A stretch of DNA of 9,859 nucleotides, taken from assembly GCA_030667765.1 (NCBI GenBank), contig DAOUVF010000074.1, positions 1 through 9,859 on the forward strand, in the 5' to 3' direction. Position numbers and translations under genes: made by a program. The first letter of the stretch is position 1, and each line of letters starts with the position of its first letter. The DNA comes from Bacteroides sp. GTDB taxonomy: Bacteria > Bacteroidota > Bacteroidia > Bacteroidales > SM23-62. Positions 7,994 through 9,859 of the stretch are shown piece after piece. The notes under the pieces were generated by a model. It worked only from the letters and a program-made list of their open reading frames with translations. It ran no database searches and was not told the origin of the DNA.

Positions 7994-8832
7994 TGCAGGT
8001 GCTGAAACAGCATATCCGCGAAGCGGAGGAGCTATGGTTACTCCCCCTGCTCAATCATTGCAATAACCTGTTCACAGAAGTATTCCTGCCATCCCATGAC
8101 CACCTGCATCATTACCGTGTCTGGAGCTACGCCAAAGATCTCATGCTTATGCTGGCGGAATCTGGCCGCAGGATTTCACCCGAACTGCCCCAACAGCTTA
8201 TCCTGGCCGCGTTTTTTCATGATACGGGACTGATATACACCCATGATGAAAAACATGGACTGGAAAGCAGACGGCTCTGTGAGGAATTTTTCAGGAAAGG
8301 GGATCACCCTGTCCCTGAGGGTTTCCCTGAGATCCTCGATGCCATAGAACACCACGATGATAAATCCTTCAGGATGGGTTCAATCACCGGCGAACCTGAA
8401 CTGCAGATCCTCCGGCTCCTGAGTACAAGCGACGACCTGGATGCTTTCGGCTATACCGGCATCTACCGGTATGCAGAGATTTATCTCTGCCGCAGGATCA
8501 GTCCAAAAGAGCTCCCGGTCAGGATTCTGGAGAATCTCAACAATCGCTTTAATAACCTGAAAAGTATCTTTGGACCATTGACCCATTTCATTGACCGCCA
8601 GGAAATCCGTTACTGGATAACCTATGAGTTTTATCTTGGACTCTCAGAAGCCAATGCTGCTGAGACTGAAAGACCTGATTGGAAAAGGGAACTGATCAGG
8701 GTATTCCAGGATGGTATTCACAGAAAGGAAAACCTGCTGAAACAGGAGAGGCTGCTGCCCGAACTGGAACACGAACGGGAAATCCAACATTTTTTCATGC
8801 TGATCGATGAAGAAAATTCAATACAGGCATGA
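7993..8832 (+). CDS. HD-domain protein, putative metal-dependent phosphohydrolase
   Basis: The protein has 279 residues from the ATG at 7993, which shares one base with the pyruvate kinase stop (TGATG). A TTG one codon earlier is also in frame but is a less likely start. The N-terminal half is an HD domain: HDHLHHYRV at 35-43 gives the first metal-site His, FFHDTG at 74-79 gives the HD pair (His76, Asp77), IEHHDD at 118-123 adds His120/His121, and TSDDLDAFG at 145-153 gives the closing Asp. All ligands of an HD metal site appear present, so it is probably an active hydrolase acting on a phosphoester, though the substrate is unknown. The C-terminal part (about 165-279) is helical and charged with no domain I recognise. 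There is no signal peptide. It is the last gene of the operon and converges on the next gene 26 bases away. Confidence 0.88.
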   Translation: MQVLKQHIREAEELWLLPLLNHCNNLFTEVFLPSHDHLHHYRVWSYAKDLMLMLAESGRRISPELPQQLILAAFFHDTGLIYTHDEKHGLESRRLCEEFFRKGDHPVPEGFPEILDAIEHHDDKSFRMGSITGEPELQILRLLSTSDDLDAFGYTGIYRYAEIYLCRRISPKELPVRILENLNNRFNNLKSIFGPLTHFIDRQEIRYWITYEFYLGLSEANAAETERPDWKRELIRVFQDGIHRKENLLKQERLLPELEHEREIQHFFMLIDEENSIQA

Positions 8833-8852
8833 CTGCCCGGAAAGGGAGGAAT

Positions 8853-8880
8853 AAAAAATCATTGAAGAACCAGTTGCTTC
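8853..8880 (-). terminator. weak candidate terminator at the end of the sorting-domain gene
   Basis: On the minus strand GAAGCAAC-TG-GTTCTTC can fold into a seven-pair stem with one bulged C, and a run of six T (8853-8858) follows after five bases. The stem overlaps the last codons. It is short and AT-leaning, so the call is tentative. I see no equivalent in the plus direction for the operon that converges here. Confidence 0.25.
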
Positions 8881-9488
8881 GACAGCCGGTCCCTGCCGGT
8901 AGAAATTTCAAGTATGTATGTCCCCTTTTCCAGGTCCTCCAGATCAACTGCATCTGTATAGCCGGCCTTGATTTCACTAAGGTCCATTGTCCTTACAATC
9001 CAGCCAGCCAGATCGGTGATCTCCAGTTTCAGTCTTTTAAAGGAATCCTTCATGATAAGGTTGAGTTTTCCATCCAAACTGGGATTGGGATTAAAACTGA
9101 TACCGCGGTCCAATGGATTTAAATATACAGCAGACCTGTTCCCTGTGATGGTAGTCTTCATCCTTTTTCTGTCCAGCCTTGCTTCGATATCAAAATGCAG
9201 GCCATCCGCATCAATCTTTAACCTGGCCCTTTCGTCACACCTGACCGATCCCTGGTGTTCTACCTTAAGATAGTATTCCCCGGTCAGCAGGTGGCTGAAA
9301 CAGAACTCCCCTTTCACCCCCGTAAGCGCAGCTGCGATATAACATCCGTCCTTTGCATCTGCCAGGTATACAGGGTTATTCACAAGTGCTTGTGATTCTC
9401 CGGCCTTGCCGTTGACCTCCCTGAGCAGGCCTGAAACCGAAGCTGTCCCTGTTACATTTCCAGGAGCATCAAGCAAGTATACGTGCAT
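8859..9488 (-). CDS. Cna-B/SdrD-like beta domain plus T9SS C-terminal sorting domain, no signal peptide
   Basis: This is a 209-residue protein from the ATG at 9488. Residues 13-106 look like one Cna-B/SdrD-B-type beta sandwich (GTASVSGLLREVNGKAG, then NNPVYLADAKDG, then GEFCFSHLLTGEYYLKVEHQG), the kind placed before the tail of large secreted Bacteroidota proteins. Residues about 130-209 fit a type A T9SS sorting domain: FNPNPSLDGKLNL at 132-144, LEITDLAGWIV at 155-165, LEKGTYILEIST at 186-197 and LSKQLVLQ at the end. T9SS cargo must first cross the inner membrane by Sec, yet no signal peptide is present. The only further in-frame start, TTG at 9515, adds nine polar residues before a TAA. It may be the surviving tail of a larger cargo gene or a short protein of unknown role. 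AAGG precedes the ATG by three bases. It lies downstream of the LuxR-type gene on the same strand. Confidence 0.72.
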   Translation of the reverse strand: MHVYLLDAPGNVTGTASVSGLLREVNGKAGESQALVNNPVYLADAKDGCYIAAALTGVKGEFCFSHLLTGEYYLKVEHQGSVRCDERARLKIDADGLHFDIEARLDRKRMKTTITGNRSAVYLNPLDRGISFNPNPSLDGKLNLIMKDSFKRLKLEITDLAGWIVRTMDLSEIKAGYTDAVDLEDLEKGTYILEISTGRDRLSKQLVLQ

Positions 9489-9525
9489 GCACCTTGTATT
9501 TATTGTATCGATCAATTAGTATTTT

Positions 9526-9541
9526 AAGATACTTTTATCTT
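9526..9541 (-). repeat. small inverted repeat in the leader of the sorting-domain gene
   Basis: Minus strand AAGATA-AAAG-TATCTT: a perfect six-base stem with a four-base loop, located at or just after the predicted transcription start. It is AT-only apart from one pair, so any RNA hairpin would be weak. It might affect leader stability or be part of an operator. Confidence 0.3.
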
Positions 9542-9547
9542 GTTACC

Positions 9548-9578
9548 CAAAGTAAAGCCTATATGTCATACATGGCAA
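9548..9578 (-). promoter_or_regulatory. putative Bacteroidota promoter of the sorting-domain gene
   Basis: On the minus strand a TTG (9576-9578) is followed by a 20-base spacer and TTACTTTG (9548-9555). The spacing is as expected for the primary sigma factor of this phylum, and the -7 box differs from TAnnTTTG at one defined position. Transcription would start near 9542 and leave a leader of about 55 bases before the ATG at 9488. Confidence 0.5.
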
Positions 9579-9596
9579 TACCCATAAATGAGTATT
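9577..9596 (-). promoter_or_regulatory. 20-bp operator-like palindrome touching the -33 element
   Basis: The minus strand reads AATACTCATTTATGGGTATT: two nine-base arms around TT with one mismatch. It begins directly after the stop of the LuxR-type gene, and its right arm shares two bases with the -33 TTG of the promoter above. Its centre is about 44 bases before the predicted start, where class II activators bind. A dimeric LuxR-type regulator is a natural candidate, but the binding protein is an inference. Confidence 0.45.
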
Positions 9597-9859
9597 TTAA
9601 AGGATCCCCTGTTTCTTGCTGAATAAGATGAGTTCCGCAGTATTTTTTACCGCGTACTTCTTAAGCATGTTCTTGCGGTGGGTGGAAACTGTATTGGGAC
9701 TAATGAATAATTCCTCGGCAATTTCATCTGTTTTCCTGCCATTGGCAAGCAAAAGGATGATCTCTTTTTCCCTGGTGCTGAAAATATTGTCCTGTCCTGA
9801 ATAGGACCTGGAATAGATGACTTTCCCCGATTCGTTGTCAACCATTTTACCGGTGACAC
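9597..9859 (-). CDS. LuxR-type transcriptional regulator, C-terminal DNA-binding part only
   Basis: About 87 residues are visible, and the frame stays open to the right edge, so the ATG at 9843-9845 is probably internal (it is preceded by in-frame V-T-G-K). The visible part is a LuxR/GerE helix-turn-helix: FSTREKEIILLLANGRKTDEIA, then EELFISPNTVSTHRKNMLKKY as the recognition helix region, then AVKNTAELILFSKKQGIL. The short NESGKVIYSRSYSGQDN stretch before it looks like a linker or the end of a sensory domain. Whether the N-terminus is a receiver, PAS or other sensor cannot be seen. Such proteins bind DNA as dimers at short palindromes. One lies immediately downstream at 9577-9596, in the promoter of the next gene on the same strand. 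Confidence 0.85.
   Translation of the reverse strand, partial: VTGKMVDNESGKVIYSRSYSGQDNIFSTREKEIILLLANGRKTDEIAEELFISPNTVSTHRKNMLKKYAVKNTAELILFSKKQGIL

Larger units (their letters stand above)
9509..9600 (-). repeat. 19-bp imperfect direct repeat, two copies 73 bases apart
   Basis: Copies at 9582-9600 and 9509-9527 agree at 16 of 19 positions and share the exact ten-base core TTAAAATACT on the minus strand. The first copy includes the end of the LuxR-type gene and most of the palindrome; the second lies in the leader of the sorting-domain gene. The core is AT-rich, so chance similarity is possible. Confidence 0.35.

Noticed and set aside
8829..9273. Plus-strand open frames after the HD gene
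   Set aside because: They are antisense to the sorting-domain gene and show no domain; the minus-strand translation has a recognisable T9SS tail.
9515..9515. TTG at 9515 as start of the sorting-domain gene
   Set aside because: It adds only nine polar residues with no signal peptide, lies next to the second repeat copy, and the ATG at 9488 has an AAGG three bases upstream.
9577..9596. The palindrome as a terminator of the LuxR-type gene
   Set aside because: It is AT-rich with a two-base loop too tight for an RNA hairpin, and no T-run follows on the minus strand; its position against the -33 box fits an operator better.

Overview
The window looks like chromosome of a Bacteroidota (Bacteroidetes) species of moderate GC content. 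The evidence is a C-terminal type IX secretion (T9SS) sorting domain at 8859-9488, several -7 elements of the TAnnTTTG type specific to this phylum, and the general lack of Shine-Dalgarno sequences. Coding density is very high and no stretch over 300 bases lacks a gene. I see no tRNA, rRNA, CRISPR array, insertion sequence or phage gene.

Layout. (1) Minus strand, 1-3078: purB (adenylosuccinate lyase) is followed 29 bases later by an MsbA-like ABC exporter whose last few dozen residues run off the left edge. (2) 3079-3171: a short divergent promoter region with a Bacteroidota-type -7 element facing each way. (3) Plus strand, 3172-8832: six genes with gaps of at most 12 bases or small overlaps, so probably one operon. 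They are a ClpP-class membrane protease of the NfeD family, a GNAT acetyltransferase, an exported CAP-domain protein, a short-chain dehydrogenase, pyruvate kinase and an HD-domain putative phosphohydrolase. (4) Minus strand, 8859-9859: the C-terminal end of a LuxR-type regulator entering from the right edge, then a leader with a well-formed promoter and a 20-bp operator-like palindrome, then a 209-residue protein made of one Cna-B/SdrD-like beta domain and a T9SS sorting domain but with no signal peptide.

How the genes fit together. purB serves purine synthesis. The exporter next to it probably flips lipid at the inner membrane, so the pairing looks like transcriptional convenience. The plus-strand operon mixes envelope functions (NfeD protease, CAP protein) with central metabolism (pyruvate kinase), and no single pathway is obvious. 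The pyruvate kinase carries the Leu/Gln/Lys/Ile set known from potassium-independent enzymes.

The part most worth a second look is the right end. The palindrome sits just upstream of, and touches, the -33 element of the sorting-domain gene, directly after the LuxR-type gene. This suggests local activation of a gene that, as it reads now, lacks the export signal its C-terminal domain would need. Nothing else departs clearly from ordinary chromosomal sequence.
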